In this document: piece after piece, positions 23,708 to 33,369 of the stretch
How positions within the stretch are numbered: position 1 is the stretch's first letter
How the letters are laid out: each line of letters opens with the position of its first letter
NCBI RefSeq assembly: GCF_023074185.1
Contig: NZ_JADPKY010000012.1
Location: forward strand, 99,327-163,326
Direction: 5' to 3'
Length of the DNA: 64,000 nt
Source: Bradyrhizobium sp. 132
Lineage (GTDB): Bacteria > Pseudomonadota > Alphaproteobacteria > Rhizobiales > Xanthobacteraceae
Translations under genes and position numbers: made by a program
Notes under the pieces: model-generated
What the model saw: only the letters and a program-made list of their open reading frames with translations
Database searches by the model: none
Told to the model about the DNA's origin: nothing

Positions 23708-24775
23708 ATGCTCTATACCCCTCCCCCCATCGATCCCCAGGCACCGCCGGTGCGCATCAATCTGCTCTCGGACACGCAGACCAAGCCAACGGCTGCGATG
23801 CGCGAGGCGATGGCGCGCGCCGAAGTCGGCGACGAGCAGGTCGGCGACGATCCGACCGTGAATGCGCTGTGCGAGCGCGTCGCCGAGCTGCTCGGCAAGG
23901 AAGCCGCGGTCTACATGCCATCAGGCACGATGTGCAACGTCACCGCGACGCTGGTGCATTGTCGTCCCGGTGACGAGATCCTCGCCCATGAGAGCGCGCA
24001 CATCATCGCGCGCGAAGGCGGCGCACATGCCGCCATCGGCGGCTTCCAGGTCACGCAATTGAAGGGACCCGACGGCCAGTTCACGCCGGAGACATTCCGC
24101 AAGGCACTGCACCCGCGCACGCGCTACCAGCCACCGCAGACCGTGGTCAGCGTCGAGCAGACCGCCAATATCGGCGGCGGCACGATCTGGAAGAAGGCCG
24201 CGCTCGACGAAATCGTCGCGATCGCCAAACAACACGGCCTCGTCACCCACATGGATGGCGCGCGTCTGCTCAATGCCACCGTGGCGAGCGGCATCTCCCC
24301 GCGCGACATGACGGCGGGGTGGGATTCGGCCTGGATCGACTTCTCGAAGGGCCTGGGCGCGCCGATCGGCGGCGTACTCGCAGGCTCCCGCGCCTTCATC
24401 GACGCGGTGTGGCAGTGGAAGCAGCGCCTCGGTGGCTCAATGCGGCAGGCCGGAATCTGCGCGGCCGCGTGCATCTACGCACTCGACCATCACGTCGATC
24501 GTCTCGCCGACGACCACGCCAACGCGCGCGCACTCGCCCGCGGACTGTCGCAGATCCCTGGCGTCGACGTGCAGGAGCCCGAGACCAATCTCGTGTTCTT
24601 CAAGCCCGATGGCGCCGGCATTGCCGGCGACAAGATGGTTGCGGCGCTCCGCCAGCGCGGCGTGACGCTTGCGATGATGGACGGCCGCATCCGTGCCTGC
24701 ACCCATCTCGACGTCAATGCGACCCAGATCGAGGAGATGATCGGCTACGTGCGCGAGATCGTGCGCGGGGCTTAA
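23708..24775 (+). CDS. Threonine aldolase family protein (PLP-dependent)
   Basis: A 355-residue fold-type I PLP enzyme. The N-terminus INLLSDTQTKPTAAMREAM, then VGDEQVGDDPTVNALCERVAELLGKEAAVYMPSGTMCN, are split over two stretches typical of low-specificity threonine aldolases. PLP is bound by Lys214 in DFSKGLGAPIGG; THMDGARLLNA precedes it. It cleaves threonine or allo-threonine to glycine and acetaldehyde. An upstream in-frame GTG is rejected because the ATG has GGGAG at proper distance. The gene follows the toxin with 26 bases between them but is probably unrelated to it. Confidence 0.92.
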   Translation: MLYTPPPIDPQAPPVRINLLSDTQTKPTAAMREAMARAEVGDEQVGDDPTVNALCERVAELLGKEAAVYMPSGTMCNVTATLVHCRPGDEILAHESAHIIAREGGAHAAIGGFQVTQLKGPDGQFTPETFRKALHPRTRYQPPQTVVSVEQTANIGGGTIWKKAALDEIVAIAKQHGLVTHMDGARLLNATVASGISPRDMTAGWDSAWIDFSKGLGAPIGGVLAGSRAFIDAVWQWKQRLGGSMRQAGICAAACIYALDHHVDRLADDHANARALARGLSQIPGVDVQEPETNLVFFKPDGAGIAGDKMVAALRQRGVTLAMMDGRIRACTHLDVNATQIEEMIGYVREIVRGA

Positions 24776-24794
24776 GTCCCGCGAACCGCCGCGA

Positions 24795-26054
24795 TCACCG
24801 CCCCATCGCCTGATAGATCAGCGTCTTCAGCGCCAGTTGAATCCGGCCGCGCTGCGACGGGGTCTGCACCATGAAGATCCCGAACAGATCGTCTTCGGGA
24901 TCGATGAAGAAGAAGGTGCCGCCGACGCCGTCCCAGCGATATTCGCCAAGTGGCCAGGATGTGCCGGGCGGCACCGACGTGCGCACCGCGAAGCCGAGGC
25001 CAAACCCAGAAGACCCGCCCGGATAATAGTTCTGGTCACGTGCGACCTTGGTCTCGGGCCCGATATGATCCGACGCCATCAGCGCGATGGTCTCGGGCTT
25101 GAGATAGCGCCGGCCGTCATAGGTGCCGCCATTCAGCAGCATCTGTGCGAAACGGGCATAGTCGCCGACGGTGCCGACCATGCCGCCGCCGCCCGATTCC
25201 CATTTCGCGGGCTGCCTGATGTCGCGGACCTGCGTCGTCGGATTGATGTTGCGATCCTCCGGCATCGGCTCGGCAATGCGCGGGAATTTGGCGGGATCGG
25301 CGACGAAGAAAGCCGTCTCGGTCATGCCGAGCGGATCGAGCAGCCGTTCCTTCTCGAACTGAAGCAGCGTCTTTCCCGCGATAACCTCGACGACGCGGCC
25401 GAGCACGTCGGTGGAATAGCCGTAGTCCCACACCGTGCCGGGCTGCTCGACCAGCGGCAGCGTGGCGATCTTGGCGACGAAGTCGGCATTGTTGAGATTG
25501 CTGTTGAAGAGATTGGCCTCGGCATAGAGTTCGCGCACCATGCCGCCGCCATGATAGCCGTAGGGCAGCCCGGAGGTGTGGCGCAGCAGGTCCTTGATTG
25601 TGACCGGACGAATGACCGGCTCCAGCACCAGCGCGACCTTGCCATCTTCGGCCTTCTTCTCGAGGCCGACCTTCATGCCGGCAAAGGCCGGAATGTATTT
25701 CGAGACAGGATCGTCGAGCTTGAGCTTGCCCTCCTCGACCAGCATCATCGCCATGACTGACGTGACCGGCTTCGACATCGAATAGAGGCGGAAGATCGTG
25801 TCCGCGCTCATCGACATCTCGGTCGCGACGTCGCGGACGCCGAAATTCTCGTAATAGACCGGCTTGCCGTGCTGCTGGAGCAGCAGGATGGCGCCGGGGA
25901 TCTTGCCGGTCGCGATCTCGTTCCGGATGTAGTCGGAGACTTTTGCCAGGCCTTCGGGCGAGAGATTGTGCGCGGCGCGCTCGGAGCCTGCCTTCACACC
26001 AACGACGCCTAACACAAGGACGAGCGCCGCGATCAGCGCGCGGCGCCCGCGCAT
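24795..26054 (-). CDS. Exported serine hydrolase (class C beta-lactamase fold), second of a tandem pair
   Basis: A 419-residue protein with an N-terminal signal or anchor helix (RRALIAALVLVLGVVGV). The catalytic SxxK motif is SMSK about residue 92, the second motif is YGYS about residue 210 and the third region lies near GTFFFIDPEDDLFG. This family includes carboxyesterases, DD-peptidases and beta-lactamase-like enzymes. The start lies 1 base after the upstream gene's stop with GGAG inside that gene's end, so translation is coupled. Closely similar in order of motifs to the upstream paralogue. Substrate unknown. Confidence 0.9.
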   Translation of the reverse strand: MRGRRALIAALVLVLGVVGVKAGSERAAHNLSPEGLAKVSDYIRNEIATGKIPGAILLLQQHGKPVYYENFGVRDVATEMSMSADTIFRLYSMSKPVTSVMAMMLVEEGKLKLDDPVSKYIPAFAGMKVGLEKKAEDGKVALVLEPVIRPVTIKDLLRHTSGLPYGYHGGGMVRELYAEANLFNSNLNNADFVAKIATLPLVEQPGTVWDYGYSTDVLGRVVEVIAGKTLLQFEKERLLDPLGMTETAFFVADPAKFPRIAEPMPEDRNINPTTQVRDIRQPAKWESGGGGMVGTVGDYARFAQMLLNGGTYDGRRYLKPETIALMASDHIGPETKVARDQNYYPGGSSGFGLGFAVRTSVPPGTSWPLGEYRWDGVGGTFFFIDPEDDLFGIFMVQTPSQRGRIQLALKTLIYQAMGR

Positions 26055-26055
26055 G

Positions 26056-27342
26056 TCAGTTCTCCATTGCTTCATAGACCAGCTGCTTCAATGTCCGCTG
26101 CACGCGCTGGCGCTCGGTCGGGGTCTGCTCCAGCAGCACGAAGAACATGTCCTGCTTGGGATCAATCACGAAATAGCAGCCGGAGGCGCCGTCCCATTTC
26201 AGTTCGCCGAGATCGCCGGGCGGCGGCGGTTTTGCGTTGCCGGGGTCGGTGCGCACCGCGAGTCCGAGGCCGAAGCCAAAACCGTCGCCGGGGAAGTAGA
26301 AATAATCGCGATCGACGCCCGATTTGGGGCCGATCTGATCGGTCACCATCAGCTTGAACGTCTCCGGTTTGAGGATGGTCTTGCCATCGAGGGTGCCGCC
26401 GTTGAGCAGCATCTGCGCGAAGCGCGCATAGTCCGCCATGGTGGAGACCATGCCGCCGCTGGCGGACTGCCACTTCTTGACGACGGTCGGATCGTTGATC
26501 CGGCCGACCCGGAAATCACTGTCATTCGACACCGGCTGCGCCAGCAGCTTCTGCTTCTCGGGATCGGTGACGAAGAAGCCGGTATCGACCATGCCGAGCG
26601 GCACCAGCAGCTTCTCCCGCTCGATCTCGAGCAGCGGCTTTCCACTCGCGACCTCCATGACGCGCGCCAGGATGTCGGTGGAATGGCCGTACTGCCAGAG
26701 CGCGCCGGGCTGGTTGTGCAGCGGCAGCTTTGCGATGCGCTCGGCGAACTCGGCGAGGTCAAAATCGCCGGCATAGATATTGGCGTCGCGATAGGCTTTG
26801 CGGACCAGGCTGTCGCCGTAGAAGCCATAGGTGACGCCCGAGGTGTGCGTCATCAAATCGTGCACCGTCATCGGCCGGTTCGGTGGCACGAGCTCGAGCG
26901 ACTTGATGCCGTCCTCGGCCTTCTTCTCGACGCCGACCTTCACATTGGCAAAGGACGGAATGTATTTCGAGACCGGATCGTCGAGCTTGATCTTGCCGTC
27001 CTCGACCAATTGCATCGCGACAACAGAGGTGATCGCCTTGGTCATCGAGAACAGGCGAAAGATCGTCTTGTCGGTGATCGGCGCCTTGCTCGCCACGTCC
27101 TGCACGCCGAAGGCTTCGCGGAAGATCGGTTTGCCGCGCTGCTGGATCAGCACGGTTGCGCCGGCGATCTTGCCGGTCGCGACCTCGTTCTTGAAGAACT
27201 CACTGATCTTGGCAAGCTTGTCCCGGTTAAAATGCGCGCCCGCCGGAATCTCGTAGGTGCCCTCCGCTCGCGCGAACGACATCGCGCCCAGCGACACCAG
27301 CGCGCCGCAGAGCAACGCACGCAGTCCAGACTGTAAGATCAT
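26056..27342 (-). CDS. Exported serine hydrolase (class C beta-lactamase fold), first of a tandem pair
   Basis: A 428-residue paralogue of the following gene. Signal peptide to about residue 26 (ALVSLGAMSFARA). Motif 1 is SMTK near residue 99, motif 2 is YGHS near residue 217; KLDDPVSKYIPSF and DLMTHTSGVTYGFYG are shared with its neighbour. The pair arose by tandem duplication. Many such pairs in rhizobia are annotated as esterases; direct beta-lactam hydrolysis should not be assumed. Confidence 0.91.
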   Translation of the reverse strand: MILQSGLRALLCGALVSLGAMSFARAEGTYEIPAGAHFNRDKLAKISEFFKNEVATGKIAGATVLIQQRGKPIFREAFGVQDVASKAPITDKTIFRLFSMTKAITSVVAMQLVEDGKIKLDDPVSKYIPSFANVKVGVEKKAEDGIKSLELVPPNRPMTVHDLMTHTSGVTYGFYGDSLVRKAYRDANIYAGDFDLAEFAERIAKLPLHNQPGALWQYGHSTDILARVMEVASGKPLLEIEREKLLVPLGMVDTGFFVTDPEKQKLLAQPVSNDSDFRVGRINDPTVVKKWQSASGGMVSTMADYARFAQMLLNGGTLDGKTILKPETFKLMVTDQIGPKSGVDRDYFYFPGDGFGFGLGLAVRTDPGNAKPPPPGDLGELKWDGASGCYFVIDPKQDMFFVLLEQTPTERQRVQRTLKQLVYEAMEN

Positions 27343-27387
27343 ATCCCCTCCCCGGAAAATCGCGGGCGGAGTGTACTGACCGCGGCA

Positions 27388-27939
27388 TCAGGCACAAGGG
27401 CTGCTGTGTCGCGCAACCGCCTCGGCGTGGAGCTTGGCGCTCGGCTCGGCGAAGCAGCAGAACACCACGCGAGCGACGGATGGTGCGGCCGCGAGCCCTT
27501 CGATCGTGGTGCGCACGGCAATATCGGCCGCCCGGTCGGCAGGAAAGCGGAAAATGCCGGTCGAAATCGCGGGAAATGCCACCGAGGTCAGCTTGTGCTT
27601 CCCGCACAGCTCCATCGAGCGGCGATAGCTGGAGGCGAGCAGATCATCCTCGCCGAGCGTACCGCCGTTCCAGACCGGCCCGACGGTGTGGATCACATGG
27701 GCGGCCTTGAGCCGATAGCCCTTGGTGATCTTGGCATCGCCGGTCTTGCAGCCGTGAAGCATGCGGCATTCGGCGACCAGATCGGGCCCGGCCGCCCGAT
27801 GGATGGCGCCGTCCACGCCGCCCCCGCCCAGGAGCGACGTGTTGGCCGCGTTGACGATTGCGTCAACGCTCAGTGTGGTGATGTCAGCAACCATAACCTC
27901 GAGTTCGGCGCCGCCGATCCGGCGCGTCAGCTCGGTCAC
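27388..27939 (-). CDS. Macrodomain protein, probable O-acetyl-ADP-ribose deacetylase
   Basis: A 183-residue single macrodomain. The ADP-ribose pocket is visible: [20 protein letters not shown] (Asn and Asp of the binding site), [29 protein letters not shown] and [15 protein letters not shown]. These are MacroD/YmdB-type motifs; members remove ADP-ribose from acidic residues and hydrolyse O-acetyl-ADP-ribose. It is just upstream of grxD's stop (three bases between) on the same strand, so likely co-transcribed after it. Confidence 0.92.
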   Translation of the reverse strand: MTELTRRIGGAELEVMVADITTLSVDAIVNAANTSLLGGGGVDGAIHRAAGPDLVAECRMLHGCKTGDAKITKGYRLKAAHVIHTVGPVWNGGTLGEDDLLASSYRRSMELCGKHKLTSVAFPAISTGIFRFPADRAADIAVRTTIEGLAAAPSVARVVFCCFAEPSAKLHAEAVARHSSPCA

Positions 27940-27942
27940 GTA

Positions 27943-28269
27943 TCAGGCTGCGACAGCGACACCCTTTTCGGAGAACAGCTGCTGCAATTCACCTGCCTGG
28001 AACATCTCGCGGATGATGTCGCAGCCGCCGACGAACTCGCCCTTTACATAGAGCTGCGGAATGGTCGGCCAGTTCGAGTAGTCCTTGATGCCGTTGCGCA
28101 GTTCGGCGGATTCGAGAACGTTGAGGCCCTTATAGCCGACGCCGACGTGGTCGAGGATCTGCACGACCTGGCCGGAGAACCCGCACTGCGGAAATTGCGG
28201 CGTACCCTTCATGAACAGAACCACGTCGTTCGACTTCACTTCGTTGGCGATGAATTCCTCGATGCTCAT
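27943..28269 (-). CDS. grxD: Monothiol glutaredoxin (Grx4/Grx5 type)
   Basis: A 108-residue cytoplasmic protein with the CGFS active site ([13 protein letters not shown]) and the glutathione-binding [19 protein letters not shown]. This class holds a glutathione-bridged 2Fe-2S cluster and delivers it to target proteins together with BolA, which is encoded a few kilobases upstream on the same strand. The ATG giving [11 protein letters not shown] matches the family start; eleven upstream residues are excluded. Confidence 0.95.
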   Translation of the reverse strand: MSIEEFIANEVKSNDVVLFMKGTPQFPQCGFSGQVVQILDHVGVGYKGLNVLESAELRNGIKDYSNWPTIPQLYVKGEFVGGCDIIREMFQAGELQQLFSEKGVAVAA

Positions 28270-28465
28270 ATCCGTGTCCTTATGGGGCTGAGCCCACTCC
28301 AATCGCTTCGGGCTGGCTCAGCCGATCTAACCCGATACCTGCCTATATATGTAGCCCAAACCGTTGTGCATCCAAAGTAAAATGGCGGCGACCGCCCCCT
28401 GCGCCGACGGTCTGGGCAGCGCCGGCCCATTGCATGATGGCACGAATATCATCGCCGGGGAGGAC

Positions 28466-28493
28466 TTTCATACCGTCACGGAGCCCCTATCTA
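28466..28493 (+). promoter_or_regulatory. Candidate promoter for egtB
   Basis: TTTCAT and TATCTA are 16 bases apart, about 70 bases upstream of egtB. The -10 lies in CCCCTATCTAGG, a block repeated exactly before the DUF1476 gene, which supports a promoter role. The -35 is weak. Confidence 0.3.
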
Positions 28494-28560
28494 GGACGAA
28501 CCCCGCGTTTTGGAACCGGGCAGCGCCAACAACGTTCTCTTGTCCTGTCTGGAGAAAAAC

Positions 28561-29808
28561 GTGACGAAACAAGCCTCCGCTACGGCCCCCGCCCCGCTTT
28601 CGTCACCGTCGGCCGATTTGGGCGGCCTTGCGCGGAATCTCGAAGACGCGTTTCTCACCGTCCGCGACGAGACCGAGCGCCGGGCCTCGCCGCTGTCGCC
28701 GGAGGACCAGCAGATCCAGTCCATGCCGGATGCGAGCCCGACGAAATGGCACCGGGCGCACACCACCTGGTTCTGGGAGCAATTTCTGCTCGGCGAGCAC
28801 TGTGCGAGTTACAGGCCCTTTCACCCTGACTTCGCCTTCCTGTTCAATTCCTATTACGTCAGCGCCGGTCCCCGCCATTCCCGCAATCATCGCGGCGACA
28901 TCACCCGTCCCAGCGCCGATCAGGTCGGCGCCTACCGAAAATATGTCGACGCTGCGGTCGTAAAATTCTTCCGCGAGGCCGGCGAGGACAAGCTGCGCGA
29001 GATCGCACCGCTGGTCGAGGTCGGCCTCAACCACGAGCAGCAGCATCAGGAATTGATGTTCACCGACGTCCTGCACGCCTTCGCGCAGAACCCGATCCCG
29101 CCGGCCTACGATCCGGACTGGCGCTTCCCGACCGCGACGCCGGCCGGTGAGGATTGGCTGACGCTGAACGAAGGCATCCACACCGTCGGTCATGTCGACG
29201 ATAGTTTTCATTTCGACAACGAAAAGCCGGCGCATCGCGCCCTCGTCGGCCCGGTCAAGGTCGCACGCAATCTCGTCACCAATGGCCAATGGCTGGCCTT
29301 CATGCGCGCCGGCGGCTATCGGACTGCAACGCTGTGGCTGATGGACGGTTTTGCGGCCGTCAACAACGAGGGCTGGGACGCTCCCGGCCATTGGCGCGAG
29401 ATCGACGGCCAATGGCATGTGATGACGCTGGCCGGCCTCAAGCCGGTCGATCCCACAGCGCCGGTCTGCCACGTCAGCTATTACGAGGCCGATGCGTTTG
29501 CGCGCTGGGCCGGAAAACATCTGCCGACCGAGATGGAATGGGAAGTCGCGGCCCGCGCCGGCCAGCTCAACGATGCCTTCGGCATCGTCTGGCAGTGGAC
29601 GCGATCGTCCTACTCACCCTACCCCGGCTATCGCGCTATCGAAGGCGCGCTCGGCGAGTACAACGGCAAGTTCATGGTCAACCAGCTGGTGCTGCGCGGC
29701 TCCTCGCTTGCAACCCCGGAGGGGCACAGCCGTATCACCTATCGCAACTTCTTCTATCCGCACCACCGCTGGCAGTTCACGGGATTGCGGCTCGCCGACT
29801 ACGAATAA
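28561..29808 (+). CDS. egtB: Ergothioneine biosynthesis sulfoxide synthase EgtB
   Basis: A 415-residue non-haem iron enzyme joining hercynine to gamma-glutamylcysteine or cysteine with oxygen. The DinB-like N-terminal domain gives the three iron-binding histidines: His67 in WHRAHTTWFWE, His158 and His162 in NHEQQHQEL. The C-terminal formylglycine-generating-enzyme-like domain follows (VARNLVTNGQWLAFM, DAFARWAGKHLPTEMEWEVA, RNFFYPHHRWQFTGLRLA). The GTG with GGAGA upstream is chosen over a TTG 51 bases earlier. egtD follows after 50 bases; egtA, egtC and egtE are not in the window. Confidence 0.95.
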   Translation: MTKQASATAPAPLSSPSADLGGLARNLEDAFLTVRDETERRASPLSPEDQQIQSMPDASPTKWHRAHTTWFWEQFLLGEHCASYRPFHPDFAFLFNSYYVSAGPRHSRNHRGDITRPSADQVGAYRKYVDAAVVKFFREAGEDKLREIAPLVEVGLNHEQQHQELMFTDVLHAFAQNPIPPAYDPDWRFPTATPAGEDWLTLNEGIHTVGHVDDSFHFDNEKPAHRALVGPVKVARNLVTNGQWLAFMRAGGYRTATLWLMDGFAAVNNEGWDAPGHWREIDGQWHVMTLAGLKPVDPTAPVCHVSYYEADAFARWAGKHLPTEMEWEVAARAGQLNDAFGIVWQWTRSSYSPYPGYRAIEGALGEYNGKFMVNQLVLRGSSLATPEGHSRITYRNFFYPHHRWQFTGLRLADYE

Positions 29809-29858
29809 CAATTATCCGACGACAACCGCGCGCCGGACAGCGCGTTCAGGAGAGTATC

Positions 29859-30830
29859 ATGAATGTGCACGCCAGCGCTTTGGCTGAAGCCCATCTTCCC
29901 GACGCTCAGACCACTGCCTTCGCCCGCGAGGCCATCGGGGACCTCTCGCAGCAGCCGAAAAAGCTGTCGCCGAAATATTTCTATGATGCAGCCGGATCTG
30001 AACTGTTCGAGGCAATCACACGCCTGCCGGAATATTACCCGACGCGCACGGAGCTTGCGATCCTGAAAGAGCGCGGCAGCGAAATCGCGAAAATCATTCC
30101 GGAGCACGCGGCGCTGGTTGAGTTCGGCGCGGGCGCGACCACAAAAGTCCGCCTGCTGCTCAACCATTGCAAATTCGCGGCTTATGTGCCCGTCGACATC
30201 TCCGGCGACTTCCTGAAGGAGCAGGCGAACGGCCTGAAGCGGGATTTTCCGTCACTCGGCATCCACCCGGTGGCGGCCGACTTCACCACGCCGTTCGAGC
30301 TTCCCAAGGCGGTGGCATCCATGCCCAAGGTCGGCTTCTTCCCGGGTTCGACCATCGGCAATTTCGAGCCGCATGAAGCGCAGGCCTTCTTGAAGAGCGC
30401 GCGAGCTATTCTGGGCCGGGGCGCGCAGATGATCATCGGCGCCGATCTCGAAAAGGAAGAGCGCGTGCTTCACGACGCGTATAACGACGCGGCCGGCGTC
30501 ACCGCGCGCTTCAACCTCAATGTGCTGGTGCGCATCAACCGCGAACTCGGCGGCAATTTCGATCTCTCCGCCTTCACCCATCGCGCGATTTACAATCGCG
30601 AGCGGCACCGCATCGAGATGCACCTGATCAGCAAGAAGAGCCAGACCGTGCGCCTGCTCGGTACCAGCTTCTCGTTCCGTGCGGGCGAGAGCATCCACAC
30701 CGAGAACAGCTACAAATACAGCCTCGACCGCTTCGCTGCGCTGGCGCAAGGCGCAGGCTGGCAAGTGCGCGAGAGCTGGACGGATACGGCGAAGATGTTC
30801 TCGGTGCACGCGCTGGAGGCGGCGGAGTAA
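29859..30830 (+). CDS. egtD: L-histidine N-alpha-methyltransferase EgtD
   Basis: A 323-residue SAM-dependent enzyme, the normal length for the family, that trimethylates histidine to hercynine. The signature SPKYFYDAAGSELFEAITRL is followed by PEYYPTRTE, SAM-site VEFGAGATTKVR and FFPGSTIGNF, all typical of EgtD. AGGAG precedes the ATG. Second gene of an egtBD unit. Confidence 0.96.
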   Translation: MNVHASALAEAHLPDAQTTAFAREAIGDLSQQPKKLSPKYFYDAAGSELFEAITRLPEYYPTRTELAILKERGSEIAKIIPEHAALVEFGAGATTKVRLLLNHCKFAAYVPVDISGDFLKEQANGLKRDFPSLGIHPVAADFTTPFELPKAVASMPKVGFFPGSTIGNFEPHEAQAFLKSARAILGRGAQMIIGADLEKEERVLHDAYNDAAGVTARFNLNVLVRINRELGGNFDLSAFTHRAIYNRERHRIEMHLISKKSQTVRLLGTSFSFRAGESIHTENSYKYSLDRFAALAQGAGWQVRESWTDTAKMFSVHALEAAE

Positions 30831-30855
30831 GCGCTCCGGCGACAACGGCGCCGGC

Positions 30856-32049
30856 TCAATGCTCTTGGGCCTCTTCCGGGGTGGATCGCAGCGAGATTGA
30901 CTCCCACACCGCCACCACGATCATGATCACGGTCGTCGCGACCGACAGCCATAAGGGCGACAGTTCCGCAGCGAACCAGCTCAGCACCAGAAGCAGGACG
31001 ATGCCGATGCCGTGCGAGAGCTGGAGGAAGCCGCGGATGGCGTGCTTGAACAGGATGGTGCCGACCAGAAACACCAGCGGCCCGCCGATCGTGCTGACCA
31101 TGGTCCGGATGTCAGAATGGCCGGTGGGATGTTTCAGCACCAGTTCGTCCGCCACCGCAGTCAGGATGATGCCGGCGACGATCGGCATGTGCAGATAGGT
31201 ATAGCCAAGCCGCGCCAGCCGGCCGGATTCGGCGGTCTTCGATATCCGCTCGGAGCCGGCCTCCGCGCCCTTGTGGAAATAGATCCACCACATCGCGATG
31301 CTGCCGACCAGCGCCGAGACGAAGGCGAGGAGGTTGTCGGCGGTCCAGTCCAGCTCGGCGAAGGTCGCGCCGTTGACGACGACGGCTTCACCGAGCGCGA
31401 TGATGATGAAGCCGGCGAAGCGCTCGGCCATGTGACCGCCTTCGACGGCCCAGGCCTCGACCGACGAGAATCCCAGCCTGGGGACCCAGAATCGGACCGC
31501 GGGTGAGACATATTCGATCGTGAGTGCCACGATCCAGAACCACAGCCTCTCCTCCTCGTGCACCAGACCGCCGAGGATCCAGAAGATCGCGGAAGCGGAG
31601 AGCCAGACCAGGATGCGGATCGCGTTGTGCCGAACGGCGGTGCGATGGCGCGGGGTCGCGAACAGCCAGAAGGCCGTGCGTCCGACCTGCATCGCTGCGT
31701 AGGCGATCGCGAACCACAGGCCGCGTCCCTCAAAAGCGGTCGGGATCGTCGTCGACAGCACGAGGCCGCCGAGCATCATCGAGAAGAGCATGACGCGGAT
31801 CGGGGTCAGCTCGGGGTTGAGCCAGTTGGTGACCCAGGCGGTGTAGACCCACACCCACCACACCGCGAGAAACAGCATCGTCACGTGCAGCCCGCCCAGC
31901 GGCGTGAAATGGTGCAGCAGCGTGTGCGAGACCTGCGTGATCGCGAAAACGAAGACGAGGTCGAAGAACAGCTCGGCATTGGTGACGCGGCTGTGCTGGT
32001 TCGGCAGGATGACGCGAAACATCGCGCCGCGAGGATTGTCCGCAGCCAT
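30856..32049 (-). CDS. Low-temperature-requirement protein A (LtrA) family membrane protein
   Basis: A protein of about 397 residues with some ten to twelve membrane segments. The N-terminal NAELFFDLVFVFAITQVSH is the LtrA family hallmark, and RFAGFIIIALGEAVVV lies mid-protein. LtrA was named in Listeria for growth at low temperature; the biochemical function is unknown. The second of two nearby ATGs is used since GGGGG lies at better distance. The gene converges with egtD and ends 26 bases from it. Confidence 0.9.
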   Translation of the reverse strand: MAADNPRGAMFRVILPNQHSRVTNAELFFDLVFVFAITQVSHTLLHHFTPLGGLHVTMLFLAVWWVWVYTAWVTNWLNPELTPIRVMLFSMMLGGLVLSTTIPTAFEGRGLWFAIAYAAMQVGRTAFWLFATPRHRTAVRHNAIRILVWLSASAIFWILGGLVHEEERLWFWIVALTIEYVSPAVRFWVPRLGFSSVEAWAVEGGHMAERFAGFIIIALGEAVVVNGATFAELDWTADNLLAFVSALVGSIAMWWIYFHKGAEAGSERISKTAESGRLARLGYTYLHMPIVAGIILTAVADELVLKHPTGHSDIRTMVSTIGGPLVFLVGTILFKHAIRGFLQLSHGIGIVLLLVLSWFAAELSPLWLSVATTVIMIVVAVWESISLRSTPEEAQEH

Positions 32050-32074
32050 CGTCATCCCCCGTCACACGATCAAA

Positions 32075-32320
32075 TCAGGCCCCGGGCGCCCCAGGCACCC
32101 CGGTCTGCAGCGCCAGCGCATGCAGCACGCCGCCCATCTGGCCGCGCAGGGACTGATAGACGATCTGGTGCTGCTGGACGCGGGACTTGCCGCGGAAGGA
32201 TTCCGAGATCACGGTCGCGGCATAGTGGTCGCCGTCGCCGGCGAGGTCACGGATGGTCACCTCGGCATCGGGGATCGCCGCCTTGATCATCGCCTCGATA
32301 TCGTGAGCGTCCATGGGCAT
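32075..32320 (-). CDS. BolA family protein
   Basis: An 81-residue protein with the BolA fold: IEAMIKAAIPDAEVTIRDLAG, DHYAATVISESFRGKSRVQQHQIVYQSL split around the conserved His. The sequence is of the short IbaG/BolA2-like kind, which forms a 2Fe-2S complex with CGFS glutaredoxins such as the one encoded downstream. The first ATG (with GGAG ten bases before it) is used; a second ATG two codons later is possible. It lies between LtrA and a plus-strand DUF427 gene. Confidence 0.92.
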   Translation of the reverse strand: MPMDAHDIEAMIKAAIPDAEVTIRDLAGDGDHYAATVISESFRGKSRVQQHQIVYQSLRGQMGGVLHALALQTGVPGAPGA

Positions 32321-32524
32321 TCGGGTCGTACTCCTTGTCGCGGCTGCAATCAGCCTTGTCGTCGAATCGCTGCCGGGGTCCGGATCTGCAAAGCCAAACT
32401 TGCCGGCAGGGACAAACTTAGCGTGAACGGCCTTCTACGTCACGCCTTCCGGCACTATATCCCATCCTGATAAAGGCACGACAAAGTGCCACGCACGGCA
32501 GATTGATCGAAAAGGCGTGAAGTC

Positions 32525-32884
32525 ATGAAGCTTCCAGGGCCCGACCACCCCATCACCATCACCCAGAACCCCCGGCGCGTCCGCGTTACGGCGGGCGATA
32601 TCGTGATCGCCGAGACCAGCAAGGCGCTGATCTTGAAGGAGGCCAAATATCCGGCGGTGCAATATGTCCCGAGACAGGACGCCAATATGGCGCTGCTGGA
32701 GCGCACCGATCGCGTCACCCATTGCCCCTACAAGGGGGACGCGAGCTATTACAGCGTCAAGGCCAACGGCCAGACGCTCGACAACGCGATCTGGACCTAC
32801 GAGACGCCTTTCCCCGCGATGACCGAGATTTCCGGTCATCTCGCCTTCTATCCGGACAAGGTGAAGATCGAGGAAGTGGGGTAG
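32525..32884 (+). CDS. DUF427 domain protein
   Basis: A 119-residue soluble protein with the DUF427 core: RVRVTAGDIVIAETSKALIL, YVPRQDANMALLERTDRVTHCPYKG, and SYYSVKANGQ with IWTYETPFPAM. It is a small beta-rich fold widespread in proteobacteria and actinobacteria, of unknown function. Monocistronic; it is followed by a palindromic repeat. Confidence 0.9.
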   Translation: MKLPGPDHPITITQNPRRVRVTAGDIVIAETSKALILKEAKYPAVQYVPRQDANMALLERTDRVTHCPYKGDASYYSVKANGQTLDNAIWTYETPFPAMTEISGHLAFYPDKVKIEEVG

Positions 32885-32905
32885 CACCGACACGGGCCTG
32901 CCGTC

Positions 32906-32987
32906 AGGGCCGGGCTTGTCCCGGCCCTCCACGTTCTTGGCTGCCGCGGATACAAAAGGACGTAGATGCCCGGGACAGGCCCGGGCA
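32906..32987. repeat. Intergenic repeat with two GC-rich hairpins
   Basis: Two perfect hairpins face each other: AGGGCCGGG-CTTGT-CCCGGCCCT (9-bp stem) and TGCCCGGG-ACAGG-CCCGGGCA (8-bp stem), 38 bases apart. The pattern is one of the known REP-like classes of rhizobial genomes. It may also act as a terminator between the convergent DUF427 and DUF1328 genes. Confidence 0.7.
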
Positions 32988-33016
32988 CGACGACTGGGAA
33001 TGCTGGAGCAGCCCCG

Positions 33017-33190
33017 CTATGCCCTGAAGATCGTGAGCCCCAGGATCAGCAGCACCAGGAAAATCACGACGAACACGTAGAACAGGAAGCGGGCGATGTC
33101 GGCGGAGGCGGCCGAGATGCCGGTGAAGCCGAGCACGCCGGCCACGATCGAGACAAGTAAGAAGATCAGCGCCCATTTCAGAATCGTCAT
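33017..33190 (-). CDS. DUF1328 family small membrane protein
   Basis: A 57-residue hydrophobic protein with two transmembrane helices ([20 protein letters not shown], and [18 protein letters not shown]). [17 protein letters not shown] between them is the DUF1328/YtjA signature. GGAGC is seven bases before the ATG. Proteins of this family are often stress-induced in alphaproteobacteria; function unknown. Confidence 0.92.
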   Translation of the reverse strand: MTILKWALIFLLVSIVAGVLGFTGISAASADIARFLFYVFVVIFLVLLILGLTIFRA

Positions 33191-33369
33191 CGCCAGCTCC
33201 GAAATTGTACCGCTTGTCGCGGTCCTCGCCCTCTTGGCGAACGCTAACTTCGTCGCAGGGAACTGGTTCCTAGCGGTGTCGGGACCTGCGGACGTCTCAA
33301 ACGACCCTTGCTGAATCTGGTTCCCGGCGGCAAAGTCCGGCCGACAGAAGCGCGACCGGGGCGGCCACG

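Noticed and set aside
24795..27342. Antibiotic-resistance beta-lactamases
   Set aside because: The SxxK and YxS motifs fit the wider serine hydrolase/esterase family; nothing shows beta-lactam specificity.
29289..29858. N-terminal extension of egtD into egtB
   Set aside because: The frame is open by chance; EgtD begins at the ATG with AGGAG, giving the normal family length.
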